A stretch of 23,257 bases of DNA from contig NZ_JAUSCG010000028.1 in NCBI RefSeq assembly GCF_030651615.1, positions 1 to 23,257 of the forward strand. The letters are read 5' to 3'. Shown in pieces: positions 6,767 to 14,347 of this stretch; positions within the stretch are counted from its first letter, which is position 1; every line of letters starts with the position of its first letter. Source of the stretch: Methanocalculus sp. (GTDB taxonomy: Archaea > Halobacteriota > Methanomicrobia > Methanomicrobiales > Methanocorpusculaceae). The notes beneath the pieces were generated by a model that was not told the origin of the DNA, did no database searches, and saw only the letters and a program-made list of their open reading frames with translations. The position numbers and the translations under genes were made by a program.

Positions 6767-8454
6767 CGGAAAAAGTCCAACAGTTCCTGTAGTGTTTTTG
6801 TATTCAGTATGTCGCCTGCCCTGCACCATCCGCGTCGGGCTGTTATTACGCCGTATCTTATCGAAGCAAAATCTTCTGGCCCGTGAGCATCAGTTCCAAT
6901 TGCGATCTGCACTCCTGATTCATTAGCCGTCTTTAAATAAATATCATCAAGGTCGAGTCGGTGAGGTGAGGCATTTAACTCAAGTGCGGTACCTGTCTCT
7001 CTTGCAGCGTCAATAATCCTGGGTATATCAATAACTGACGGTTCTCTCCGTCCAAGAAGCCGACCGGTTGGATGACCGATGATATCGACATGTTCACTCT
7101 CCATCGCCCGGATTACCCGTCTGGTGATCGTATCGGCATCCTGATGGAGTGAAGAGTGGACTGAAGCGATCACACAGTCGAGACCCTCGAGCACCTCATC
7201 AGGCAGACCGAGGCTCCCGTCGGTCATGATATCCACCTCGATCCCGGCAAGTATCTGACAGGTATGATCCCGGTTTGCCATCTCGATCAGATGCGCCTGC
7301 TCCCTCACCGCTTCAGGAGACAGCCCCCGTGCTACCCCAAGCGATGCGGAATGATCAGAACAGAGGATATACTCATATCCAAGTCTGTCGCCCATCTCTG
7401 CCAGCTCAGCAACGGTCAGCACGCCATCTGATCCCTTAGTATGGGCATGAAGATCACCTTTTATCTCCGATGGTTCGAGAAGCCGGGGCAATGTCCCCGC
7501 CTCTGCACGACGTACCTCTCCTCTGTCCTCACGGAGCTCAGGTGGAATGAATGCAAGACCGAGCAGGGTAAAAACCTCCTCCTCTGTTGCACACCGGATC
7601 ATCTCTTTGGTTCGTTTATTCAGAAGTCCATACTCATTCAGTTGCATCCCAGACGCGATCGCCCGTTCGCGGAGCCTGATGTTAAACTCCTTTGATCCCG
7701 TAAGGTAGAGGAGCGTTGCACCAAACTCTGATGGATCAGCAAACCGGATATCAACCCTCTTCCCACGATAGAAGATCGATGTCTTCTTTGTTCCCTCATC
7801 GATCATCTCATTGGCAATAGCCCTGAGATGGGGGTTCACTGACCCCGCAGGCTCAGTCGTCACGATATCAATATCACCAACAGTACTCCGTCCGCGCCTG
7901 AGTGAACCGGCAATGACAAAGGTACCGGGTGTCAGATGAGTGGTGATCGCCTCTGCAATCTCTTCCGCCTCTGAGATGAGCATCCTCCCGGATCTATTCT
8001 TATACACTGTAATTGCACGAAGAATATCCTCCTCTTTCTTCTCTCCAAATCCACGGAGGGACCGGATCCTCCGACCCCTGGCTGCCGCTTCAAGTTCGGT
8101 CAGGGAGGTGATGTTCAGGTGGCTCCAGAGTTTCTGCACCGTCTTTGGGCCAATAGTATCCAGTTCAAGAAGTTCCGGGAGCCCCGGTGGGATCTTCTCC
8201 TTCAGTGATTCTAGCTCATTACAGGTCCCGGTCTCTGCAATCGAGAGGATCGCTTCAGCAATTGCTTTCCCGATTCCATCGACTGCAACCAGCTCTCCCC
8301 TGCTCATCCCGGCAACCGGCTGGACCGTTCTCCTCACCGTCTCTGCTGCACGCTGATATGCACGAATTTTAAATGGATTATCTCCGATGACAAGGAGGAG
8401 CTCAGCGATCGTATCGAGCATTCGGGCAACTTCGGCGTTCACCCCGCTTACCAT
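6763..8454 (-). CDS. polX: DNA polymerase X family protein with PHP domain (PolX)
   Basis: About 563 residues, in the size range of bacterial and archaeal PolX. The order is an N-terminal helix-hairpin-helix region (FKIRAYQRAAETV, VDGIGKAIAEAI, LDTIGPKTVQKL, LRGFGEKKEEDI), then the nucleotidyltransferase palm with GSLRRGRSTVGDIDIV carrying the metal-binding DxD, the RVDIRF strand with the third acidic residue, and GSKEFNIRLRERA. The PHP phosphoesterase domain follows: DLHAHTKGSDG, SDHS, ASVHSSLH, IGHPTGR and GTDAHGPEDF, so all histidine and acid motifs look intact. The role is gap filling and end trimming in base-excision repair. The start is uncertain: ATGs exist at 8520, 8493 and 8454. I chose 8454 because family proteins begin just before NAEVARMLDTIAELL; none has a clear Shine-Dalgarno site. 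The stop overlaps the start of the UppS-like subunit gene. Confidence 0.9.
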   Translation of the reverse strand: MVSGVNAEVARMLDTIAELLLVIGDNPFKIRAYQRAAETVRRTVQPVAGMSRGELVAVDGIGKAIAEAILSIAETGTCNELESLKEKIPPGLPELLELDTIGPKTVQKLWSHLNITSLTELEAAARGRRIRSLRGFGEKKEEDILRAITVYKNRSGRMLISEAEEIAEAITTHLTPGTFVIAGSLRRGRSTVGDIDIVTTEPAGSVNPHLRAIANEMIDEGTKKTSIFYRGKRVDIRFADPSEFGATLLYLTGSKEFNIRLRERAIASGMQLNEYGLLNKRTKEMIRCATEEEVFTLLGLAFIPPELREDRGEVRRAEAGTLPRLLEPSEIKGDLHAHTKGSDGVLTVAELAEMGDRLGYEYILCSDHSASLGVARGLSPEAVREQAHLIEMANRDHTCQILAGIEVDIMTDGSLGLPDEVLEGLDCVIASVHSSLHQDADTITRRVIRAMESEHVDIIGHPTGRLLGRREPSVIDIPRIIDAARETGTALELNASPHRLDLDDIYLKTANESGVQIAIGTDAHGPEDFASIRYGVITARRGWCRAGDILNTKTLQELLDFFR

Positions 8455-8505
8455 ACGCGGTACTGGTATCCGGCTGCTAATAGACTCATCCATTCTGGCC
8501 GGAAG

Positions 8506-8528
8506 GCATATTGATATCATTTCTCAAT
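8506..8528 (+). promoter_or_regulatory. Candidate promoter/operator for the feo regulator gene
   Basis: The 88-base gap between polX and the DtxR-FeoA gene holds an AT-rich GCATATTGATATCATT. It contains an 8-base palindrome TGATATCA at 8512-8519 and a 5-base inverted repeat ATTGA/TCAAT (8510-8514 and 8524-8528). The AT block lies about 27 bases before the ATG at 8543, so it may be the TATA box of a near-leaderless transcript with the palindrome as autoregulatory operator. This is inference from position only. Confidence 0.3.
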
Positions 8529-8542
8529 CAGATATTCTGTAT

Positions 8543-9184
8543 ATGCAGACCTCCCTTGAGGAAGATATCCTTGAAAGTATTCTTGTGATCCGGCAGGGTG
8601 GCGTTGCCGCAACTGTAGAGAAGATTGCATCCCATCTCTCTGTTGCGGAGGATACGATCATACCTGCATTAGAAAAATGCAAGGGTAGAGCCCTGCTCAC
8701 CGGGGATGTAGCATCAGAATGGCATTTCACCCCTGAAGGCAAGAGGACGGCAGAGAAGGTTGCCCGAAAGCATGCTGTCCTCTCCTGTTTTCTCTCTGAG
8801 AAACTTGGCCTTGAAGCCGAGGCAGCCTCCCGCGAGGCTTGCATACTGGAACATGGCGTCTCTGAAGAGACGATTGAGGCACTCGATTCTTACCTGCAGA
8901 CGACCGGCAGAGGGTGTAGCAGGGGTCATGGAAGGCGGAATTGTGATCATCTCTCTGCTTCTTCCCCACTTGTCACCTTTCCGGAAGGTGCAACTGTCTT
9001 TGTCACTTTTATCCGTTGTCCGGGTCGCCACCGGCGGCTGATTGACCTTGGTATCATTGAAGGAGAACCAATTACGATCCGGCGAAAACTCCATAACGAT
9101 GCGGTGGTCATCACCGTGAAAGGATGTGATATTGCTCTCTCACCTGAAGTTGCCTCTGAGATACATGTACGGAGGCAGGAATGA
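8543..9184 (+). CDS. DtxR/MntR-type metal-dependent regulator with C-terminal FeoA domain
   Basis: 213 residues. It has a winged-helix DNA-binding region (1-70: AATVEKIASHLSVAEDTIIPALEKC, then a wing ending HFTPEGKRTAE), a DtxR-type metal-binding and dimerisation region (71-118) and an SH3-like FeoA domain (145-210, FPEGATVFVTFIRCPGRHRRLIDLGIIEGEPITI in part). Metal-ligand positions match MntR/DtxR: D8, E11, H77, C100, E103, H104 (EACILEH resembles EACRWEH of DtxR). The near-exact numbering supports the start at 8543 over the longer upstream frame, which would run into polX. The linker 124-136 is Cys/His-rich (GCSRGHGRRNCDH). The stop overlaps feoB as ATGA. Probable role: an Fe(II)-sensing repressor of the Feo operon. 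The FeoA part may also contact FeoB or stabilise the dimer. No separate feoA is present here. Confidence 0.88.
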   Translation: MQTSLEEDILESILVIRQGGVAATVEKIASHLSVAEDTIIPALEKCKGRALLTGDVASEWHFTPEGKRTAEKVARKHAVLSCFLSEKLGLEAEAASREACILEHGVSEETIEALDSYLQTTGRGCSRGHGRRNCDHLSASSPLVTFPEGATVFVTFIRCPGRHRRLIDLGIIEGEPITIRRKLHNDAVVITVKGCDIALSPEVASEIHVRRQE

Positions 9185-11043
9185 GCGGGCGGCTTTCATG
9201 CGCGCTCATCGGAAACCCCAGTGTGGGAAAGTCACTCATATTCAACCACCTGACCGGCCTTGGTGTTGAGGTCAGCAATTATCCCGGTACGACCGTTGAT
9301 CTGATGCGCGGAAACGTCTGCTATGAGCGCGAGATGATCGAGCTTGTGGATCTTCCCGGTATCTATTCTCTTGAAGGCGAATCGGAAGAGGAAACCCTGG
9401 TCCGCGGAATACTCAAAAGAAAAGAGGCCGATATTCTCATCGCGGTTCTGGATACGACGCATCTTGAACGAAATCTCTACTTGCTTCTTCAGATTGCAGA
9501 ATATAAGATCCCAACCGTCGTTGTCCTGAATATGGTCGATGAAGCGGCAAAATTTGGGATTGAGATCGATTATACACTGCTGACAAATCTGATCGGTTCT
9601 CCCGTCATTCCGACTATTGCCTCTGAGGGAAAGAATATGGAGGCGATCCTCAATGCGGCACGAGGAAACCCCGGTATTCCGTTCATCTCTGTGCCATATG
9701 ATCACCATGTGGAGGCGGCGGTCCGGAGTCTCTCAAAGGTCTATTCAATAGAGAGAAGTGCTGCACTCCAGGCACTTGTTCGTCCTGAGGAGATGGACGA
9801 TCTTGCAGAATCTGCACAGGGGCTTGCAACTGAGATCGAACAGCGCCACAATATGACGGCGCACCAGATCATCGCAACCAACCGCCATAATTATGCGCGT
9901 TCCCTTGGCGAACAGGTTACAAAGCGACGAACCCCCCCTCCCCGTTTTGATCTTGATACCCTCCTGACAAGAACGTTTCCGGGGATCCCTATCCTCATCG
10001 CTGTCATCATCTCGATCCTTCTGCTCGTCTTCACCGCAGGTGCTTTTTTTGAAGAGATCATCGTTGACCTCTTTAATACATTCGCAATTGAACCGTTTCT
10101 TGCACTCAATCTCCCGGGAATCGCCGCTCCTATCGGAGGTTCCATCCTCATCGCACTTCAGGCAGGTCTTGGGATAGCATTTCCGTATGTCTTCATCTTC
10201 TATCTTGTCATCTCGATCATTGAGGATTCGGGATATCTTACACGTGCAGCCTTCCTTGCTGATCGTTCGATGCACCGGTTCGGTATGCATGGTCAGGGGA
10301 TCATTCCGATGGTACTTGGATTTGGCTGCAGTGTCCCGGCACTGATGAGCGTTCGTCTCCTCGCCACACGGAGGGAGCGTATCATTGCAGCAGTTCTCGT
10401 TACGATGATTCCCTGTTCGGCAAGGACTGTTGTTATTTCAGGAATCGTCGCCTCGTTCATCGGGCTTGCCGCTGCCTTCTCAGTCTATGGCATAGTCTTC
10501 CTGCTGGTACTTGTAACCGGGATCGTCCTCTCGCGGATAACACCCGGTCAGCAGTTTGGAATGATCCTTGAGATGTCCGCGCTTCGGATGCCTCAGCCGA
10601 AGATGGTGGTGAAGAAAGCATGGATGCGCCTTTCAGAATTCCTCTTCATCGCAATGCCGCTTCTCCTCGTATCAAGTGTTTTCCTCGGCATCTTTGAGTA
10701 TTTTGGTCTGGTATCTGCGTTTCAGGATCTGATCACCCCATATTCTGAAGCAGTTCTTGGCCTCCCCGGTTTTGCAGCAACCGCCCTCCTCTTTGGTATC
10801 CTCAGAAAAGAGATGGCATTTGAGACATTAGCCGTCCTTGCCGGAACAGCTGACCTCGGCTCTGTTATGACATCAGTACAACTGTATATCTTTGCAGTCG
10901 TCTGTGTCCTCTTCATCCCCTGCATATCCACAATTGCGGTATTGATAAAGGAGATTGGGAGAAAGTGGGCGATTCTGATCTCTTTGTATACCGTTCTTCT
11001 TGGCATCGTTGTAGGAGCATTGTTAAAGATAGGAATGACATAA
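9181..11043 (+). CDS. feoB: Ferrous iron transporter FeoB
   Basis: 620 residues, on the short side for FeoB. The N-terminal G domain has GNPSVGKS (11-18), GTT (36-38), DLPG (57-60) and NMVD (117-120, the G4 motif). A helical guanine-dissociation-inhibitor-like spacer follows to about residue 250. The membrane domain (about 265-620) contains two Gate-like repeats with GFGCSVPALMSVR and the second motif FGILRKEMAFETL. The pore cysteine in GFGCSVPA is present. It moves Fe(II) across the cytoplasmic membrane. The ATG overlaps the regulator's stop. Fourteen bases separate it from the KaiC-like gene downstream, so feoB is probably co-transcribed with it. A specificity for iron over other divalent metals is assumed from the family. 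Confidence 0.95.
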   Translation: MSGRLSCALIGNPSVGKSLIFNHLTGLGVEVSNYPGTTVDLMRGNVCYEREMIELVDLPGIYSLEGESEEETLVRGILKRKEADILIAVLDTTHLERNLYLLLQIAEYKIPTVVVLNMVDEAAKFGIEIDYTLLTNLIGSPVIPTIASEGKNMEAILNAARGNPGIPFISVPYDHHVEAAVRSLSKVYSIERSAALQALVRPEEMDDLAESAQGLATEIEQRHNMTAHQIIATNRHNYARSLGEQVTKRRTPPPRFDLDTLLTRTFPGIPILIAVIISILLLVFTAGAFFEEIIVDLFNTFAIEPFLALNLPGIAAPIGGSILIALQAGLGIAFPYVFIFYLVISIIEDSGYLTRAAFLADRSMHRFGMHGQGIIPMVLGFGCSVPALMSVRLLATRRERIIAAVLVTMIPCSARTVVISGIVASFIGLAAAFSVYGIVFLLVLVTGIVLSRITPGQQFGMILEMSALRMPQPKMVVKKAWMRLSEFLFIAMPLLLVSSVFLGIFEYFGLVSAFQDLITPYSEAVLGLPGFAATALLFGILRKEMAFETLAVLAGTADLGSVMTSVQLYIFAVVCVLFIPCISTIAVLIKEIGRKWAILISLYTVLLGIVVGALLKIGMT

Positions 11044-11056
11044 CACTCTTAAACAG

Positions 11057-11767
11057 ATGTACAGCTATCGGTTTGGTATCCCTGCACTTGATGATCAGCT
11101 TGGTGGTCTGACCTCAGGTGCGAATGTCCTGATTCTGGCACCCCCGCTTTCGGGTGCTGAGCGGATAGCATATAACCTCTCGTTTCCTTCGAAGGGAGAG
11201 TATTGTGTCCTCCTCTCAACAGATGAGCGGGCGGCAGAGGCAATGAACTACTTTAAACTGAATGGGACAGAGAGAAGGGCGCTTGCGATAATCGATGCGA
11301 TAACAAAGAGCGATCTCCCTAATGTGCCGGACACCGATCGGATGAAGTTCATTGCAAGTCCTGTAGATCTGACAGGTATCAGTATTAAGATGAGCAAGGT
11401 TTTCTCCGGAATTGTTGATGAGAGCCTGAAGAATCCGATCCCCGGTATCTTCCCCCCGCCGATACGGTTCTGTGTAAATTCGCTCTCAACGTTTCTGATG
11501 TATAGAAAGCTCGAAGTGATGTATCAATTCCTCCATGTCATCTCTTCAAAACTGAAGAAGAATGAATGGATCGGATTTTATGTGCTGAACAACGAGTCAT
11601 TTGATGCGAGGACGATCTCGCTCGTCAAACAGTTGATGAATGGGGTAGTTGAGGTGCGAGAGGGGACTGATAGTTTTGAGCTTCGTGTCATCGGTCTTGG
11701 GGGAAGGATGACACCGTGGTTTCCTTATTCATTTGATCCAAACGGCAGATTGGTGGTGGAAGGATGA
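11057..11767 (+). CDS. KaiC/RAD55-like RecA-fold protein with degenerate nucleotide site
   Basis: 236 residues. The opening FGIPALDDQLGGLTSGANVLILAPPLSGAE has the layout of archaeal KaiC/RAD55/GvpD-type RecA-superfamily proteins (GIPxLDxxLGGGxxxGxxxLI, then the P-loop). The Walker A position (28-35) reads APPLSGAE, without the invariant Lys and Ser/Thr. The Walker B position (RFCVNSLSTF, about 137-146) has Asn141 where the catalytic Asp is expected. So it probably does not hydrolyse ATP and may be a structural or regulatory partner. The start has no clear Shine-Dalgarno site. The stop overlaps the next gene as ATGA, which makes a heteromer with that KaiC-like/GTPase protein likely. No specific function is known to me. 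Confidence 0.75.
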   Translation: MYSYRFGIPALDDQLGGLTSGANVLILAPPLSGAERIAYNLSFPSKGEYCVLLSTDERAAEAMNYFKLNGTERRALAIIDAITKSDLPNVPDTDRMKFIASPVDLTGISIKMSKVFSGIVDESLKNPIPGIFPPPIRFCVNSLSTFLMYRKLEVMYQFLHVISSKLKKNEWIGFYVLNNESFDARTISLVKQLMNGVVEVREGTDSFELRVIGLGGRMTPWFPYSFDPNGRLVVEG

Positions 11768-12930
11768 TATATACAGGTATAGATGCACTGGATGGGCTTT
11801 TAGAGGGGGGGGTGCCAGATGGAAGTCGGGTACTCTATGCAATTGAACCGGAGGCAGATGGTCAGCACTTCCTGATCACGATGCTCCATACCGCAGTCGT
11901 TGCAGGGAAGCGATCACTTGTTGTTGCTCCTTTTACGAGCAAAGATGCGTATCTTGTAGATGTTGCTGCACAGAGTCACTATCATCTCGACTGCTACAAG
12001 GATCTCATTCGATATCTGGATATGCATGATATCGAAGAGATAACGAATGCTCATCCTGATTCGTTGGACTGCAATATGGCCTGTAAAAACCTCATCCAAA
12101 AGATAGTCAGAGAAGATCATATCGAGGCGATCTTCGTCTATCTGGATGTACTCTCCGACCACTTCGAGTTTTCCGGTGCTGTCTCCCTCTTTGATGATCT
12201 TGAATCGGATAAACCGATCACACGAGTGTTTGAATATTTCAATCTCTTCGGCGGAGATATGCTCGATTCCCTCCTCAAGGATACAAATTTTGATCTTGTT
12301 ATAACTCTTCAGGCGGGCTCAGGTGTCGTTTCTTTCTTTAACTACTTCACCGTTCATACTATCTCATGGCTCTCTCTTCCTGCCCGTTCTCTCCCTTATA
12401 TTGTGAGCGAAGGCCATATCGTCCCCTATATCCCAAAGATAGTCATAACCGGCCCCCCAAATACCGGAAAGTCAACTTTTGTCAAGAATGTTTCAGATGC
12501 TGGTATGTCTGTCGACAGACTGGGCCTCCTTGGCACGCCGACGACTGTTGCCCTTGATATCGGACATATGGCAAGCAAGGGATTTGATATCAATATCTAT
12601 GGGACACCTGGTCAGGAACGATTCGATCCGATCGTGCCTCAACTTGCACGAAATGCGATGGGTGTTATCCTGATGGTGGATGTCACCCACCCTGAACTGA
12701 TGCCTCGTGCGAGACAGTTGAAAGGAATTGTTGAAGGGAATACGGTTGTTCCGATCATTGTTGTTGCAAATAAGGCCGACCTCGATTATTCGGTCACGGA
12801 AGAGAAGATTCGTGCAGATCTTGAGATTAAAGCTGATACACCGATCTACTTCATCTCAGCATATGATCGGAAGCAATGTCGTAGTGTCATCGATTCAATG
12901 GTTGACCAGATCACGAAGTTCCAGTATTGA
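11764..12930 (+). CDS. KaiC-like domain fused to a Ras-like small GTPase
   Basis: 388 residues in two parts. Residues 1-215 are a degenerate RecA/KaiC-like domain: IYTGIDALDGLLEGGVPDGSRVLY starts like KaiC, but the P-loop position reads IEPEADGQH, without Lys. Residues 222-388 form a small GTPase with G1 GPPNTGKST (230-238), a G2 Thr in PTTVALDIG, G3 GTPGQERF (280-287, catalytic-type Gln284), G4 NKAD (336-339) and G5 SAY (365-367). The GTPGQERF form of G3, lacking the usual leading Asp, fits the prokaryotic COG2229/MglA-Arf-like group. So the GTPase looks active while the RecA domain looks like a pseudo-ATPase. Its start overlaps the preceding KaiC-like gene, and diphthine synthase follows eight bases after the stop. 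A GTP-controlled scaffold or polarity/signalling switch is an inference; no function is established. Confidence 0.82.
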   Translation: MIYTGIDALDGLLEGGVPDGSRVLYAIEPEADGQHFLITMLHTAVVAGKRSLVVAPFTSKDAYLVDVAAQSHYHLDCYKDLIRYLDMHDIEEITNAHPDSLDCNMACKNLIQKIVREDHIEAIFVYLDVLSDHFEFSGAVSLFDDLESDKPITRVFEYFNLFGGDMLDSLLKDTNFDLVITLQAGSGVVSFFNYFTVHTISWLSLPARSLPYIVSEGHIVPYIPKIVITGPPNTGKSTFVKNVSDAGMSVDRLGLLGTPTTVALDIGHMASKGFDINIYGTPGQERFDPIVPQLARNAMGVILMVDVTHPELMPRARQLKGIVEGNTVVPIIVVANKADLDYSVTEEKIRADLEIKADTPIYFISAYDRKQCRSVIDSMVDQITKFQY

Positions 12931-12938
12931 GGTATAAA

Positions 12939-13712
12939 ATGTTGACATTTATTGGTCTTGGACTCTATGACGAGAATGACATATCGTTAAAAGGACTTTC
13001 TGTTATCCGATCTGCTGATGTGGTCTTCCTCGAATACTATACCTCAAAATTGATGGGGACGGATATCTCTTCGATGGAAAAGCTCTACCATAAGCCCATT
13101 CGACTCCTCTCCCGTGAAGATGTCGAACAACACCCTGACCCGATCCTTGATGCAGCTGAAGCAGGATCTGCAGTCTTTCTGACCGCAGGTGATACGATGG
13201 TCTCCACAACACATTCAGACCTCAGAATCAGGGCGGCTGAACGGAATATTCCAACACGTATCATTCATGCCGCTTCAATTGCAAGTGCGGTCTTTGGTCT
13301 CTCCGGTCTTCAGAACTATCGGTCCGGAAAATCATGTTCGCTCCCGTTCCCTTCAGGGAGATGGATGCCGACCACCCCCGTCGAGGTGATTGCGGGGAAC
13401 CTCAAACAGAACCTCCATACGATCGTCTATCTGGATATTCAGAATGAACGGTATATGCATATCCACGAAGCGATCACCATCATTGAAGAGATATCCGGTC
13501 GTCTTAAGGTACATATTCCTCTTTTTGTCGGTATTGCGAGGGCGGGATCAGATGATCCGGTCATCTTTGCAGGCTCAGGTGAGGACCTCCGATCACATGA
13601 CTTTGGATCTCCCCTTCATATCCTTGTCGTACCGGCAGAACTCCATCTCATGGAACGTGAATACCTTGAACGGTTTGCCGGGCTGAAACCATCTGATCAC
13701 CACCTCGCATGA
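12939..13712 (+). CDS. dph5: Diphthine synthase
   Basis: 257 residues, full family length. It methylates the 3-amino-3-carboxypropyl group on the target histidine of elongation factor 2 with S-adenosylmethionine, an intermediate step of diphthamide synthesis. The class III methyltransferase fold is visible: MLTFIGLGLYDENDISLKG at the N-terminus, the ADVVFLEYYTS strand, LTAGDTMVSTTH (the SAM-binding GDP-like loop), HAASIASAVFGLSGLQNYRSGKS, and the C-terminal AGSDDPVIFAGS. The ATG at 12939 has GAGGT at 12929-12933 as ribosome binding site. The in-frame TTG at 12927 lies inside the previous gene and precedes that site, so I reject it. The stop overlaps the DUF357 gene (ATGA). Confidence 0.94.
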   Translation: MLTFIGLGLYDENDISLKGLSVIRSADVVFLEYYTSKLMGTDISSMEKLYHKPIRLLSREDVEQHPDPILDAAEAGSAVFLTAGDTMVSTTHSDLRIRAAERNIPTRIIHAASIASAVFGLSGLQNYRSGKSCSLPFPSGRWMPTTPVEVIAGNLKQNLHTIVYLDIQNERYMHIHEAITIIEEISGRLKVHIPLFVGIARAGSDDPVIFAGSGEDLRSHDFGSPLHILVVPAELHLMEREYLERFAGLKPSDHHLA

Positions 13713-14278
13713 TCACAGATCTCGCCTCCCTCTCAAGCATTTATCTTCGATCTCTGGAGGGTGTTTCTTCTCCCCTTGTCAATATCTCTCCGCTCAGGCT
13801 GGTAGCTGATCAGATCCTCGAGATGGCATGGGCATACCAGAAGGATGGTGAGGTTTTTCTTCGCTCAGATGATCAAGTCAATGCGCTTGCATCATGGTGT
13901 TATGGCTATGGGTGGTTGGATGCCGGCAGCTATCTTGGTCTCCTTTCCAGAACAGATCCCTTCTCCGGGTTTGCTGGTGATATTCATCATTCATATGCTG
14001 AAAGACTGAAAGAAAAGACATTCCGGTATCAGAGGATGTTATCTGCTGCCTCTGCTGCGGTAAATGATGCACCTGATGCATCAAGCCCGCTCTGCCAGTC
14101 TTGTACTATATTCAGGGAGATTATATTCAGATGGCAGATGAATGGAGATGATTACCTGATGGAGGGTCTTTGTGCATCAGCTCTTGCATCTTTCAGTTAT
14201 GGCTATGGCTGGCTGGATAGCGGGGTCAGATCCGGAATTTTTCAGATCATAGGTGATCGGCATCTCTTCACCGCATAA
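13709..14278 (+). CDS. Double DUF357 protein
   Basis: 189 residues, all predicted cytosolic and helical. It contains two copies of the archaeal DUF357 signature: residues about 31-83 (ILEMAWAYQKDGEVF, then WCYGYGWLDAG) and about 131-183 (FRWQMNGDDYL, then FSYGYGWLDSG). Single-copy DUF357 proteins are about half this length, so this one looks like a tandem duplication or fusion; the copies are diverged. The family is a helical repeat-like domain with no known activity. Coupling to dph5 (4-base overlap) hints at a link to translation or diphthamide, but that is not demonstrated. It is the last gene of the run that starts at 8543; the following 69 bases hold a TTTTT run at 14291-14295 that could end transcription. 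Confidence 0.8.
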   Translation: MITDLASLSSIYLRSLEGVSSPLVNISPLRLVADQILEMAWAYQKDGEVFLRSDDQVNALASWCYGYGWLDAGSYLGLLSRTDPFSGFAGDIHHSYAERLKEKTFRYQRMLSAASAAVNDAPDASSPLCQSCTIFREIIFRWQMNGDDYLMEGLCASALASFSYGYGWLDSGVRSGIFQIIGDRHLFTA

Positions 14279-14347
14279 TTTCAGAAGATGTTTTTACCTA
14301 TGTCGGATAATGTTTCAGGACAGTTAGATTAACGAGCAGGAACTTAG

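Noticed and set aside
8455..8520. Longer PolX start codons at 8520 and 8493
   Set aside because: Not excluded, but the extra residues are not family-like and no ribosome site is seen; 8454 matches the usual N-terminus.
8387..8542. Upstream extension of the DtxR-FeoA frame
   Set aside because: It would overlap polX and add residues unlike any DtxR N-terminus. Metal-ligand numbering fits the ATG at 8543.
9232..9708. 158-codon antisense frame inside the FeoB G domain
   Set aside because: Shadow of a strongly coding region; no family features.
9745..10290. 181-codon antisense frame inside feoB
   Set aside because: Highly charged low-complexity product from the reverse of a membrane-protein gene; no ribosome site and no recognisable motif.
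12927..12938. TTG start of diphthine synthase
   Set aside because: It overlaps the GTPase stop and comes before the GAGGT ribosome site that serves the ATG at 12939.
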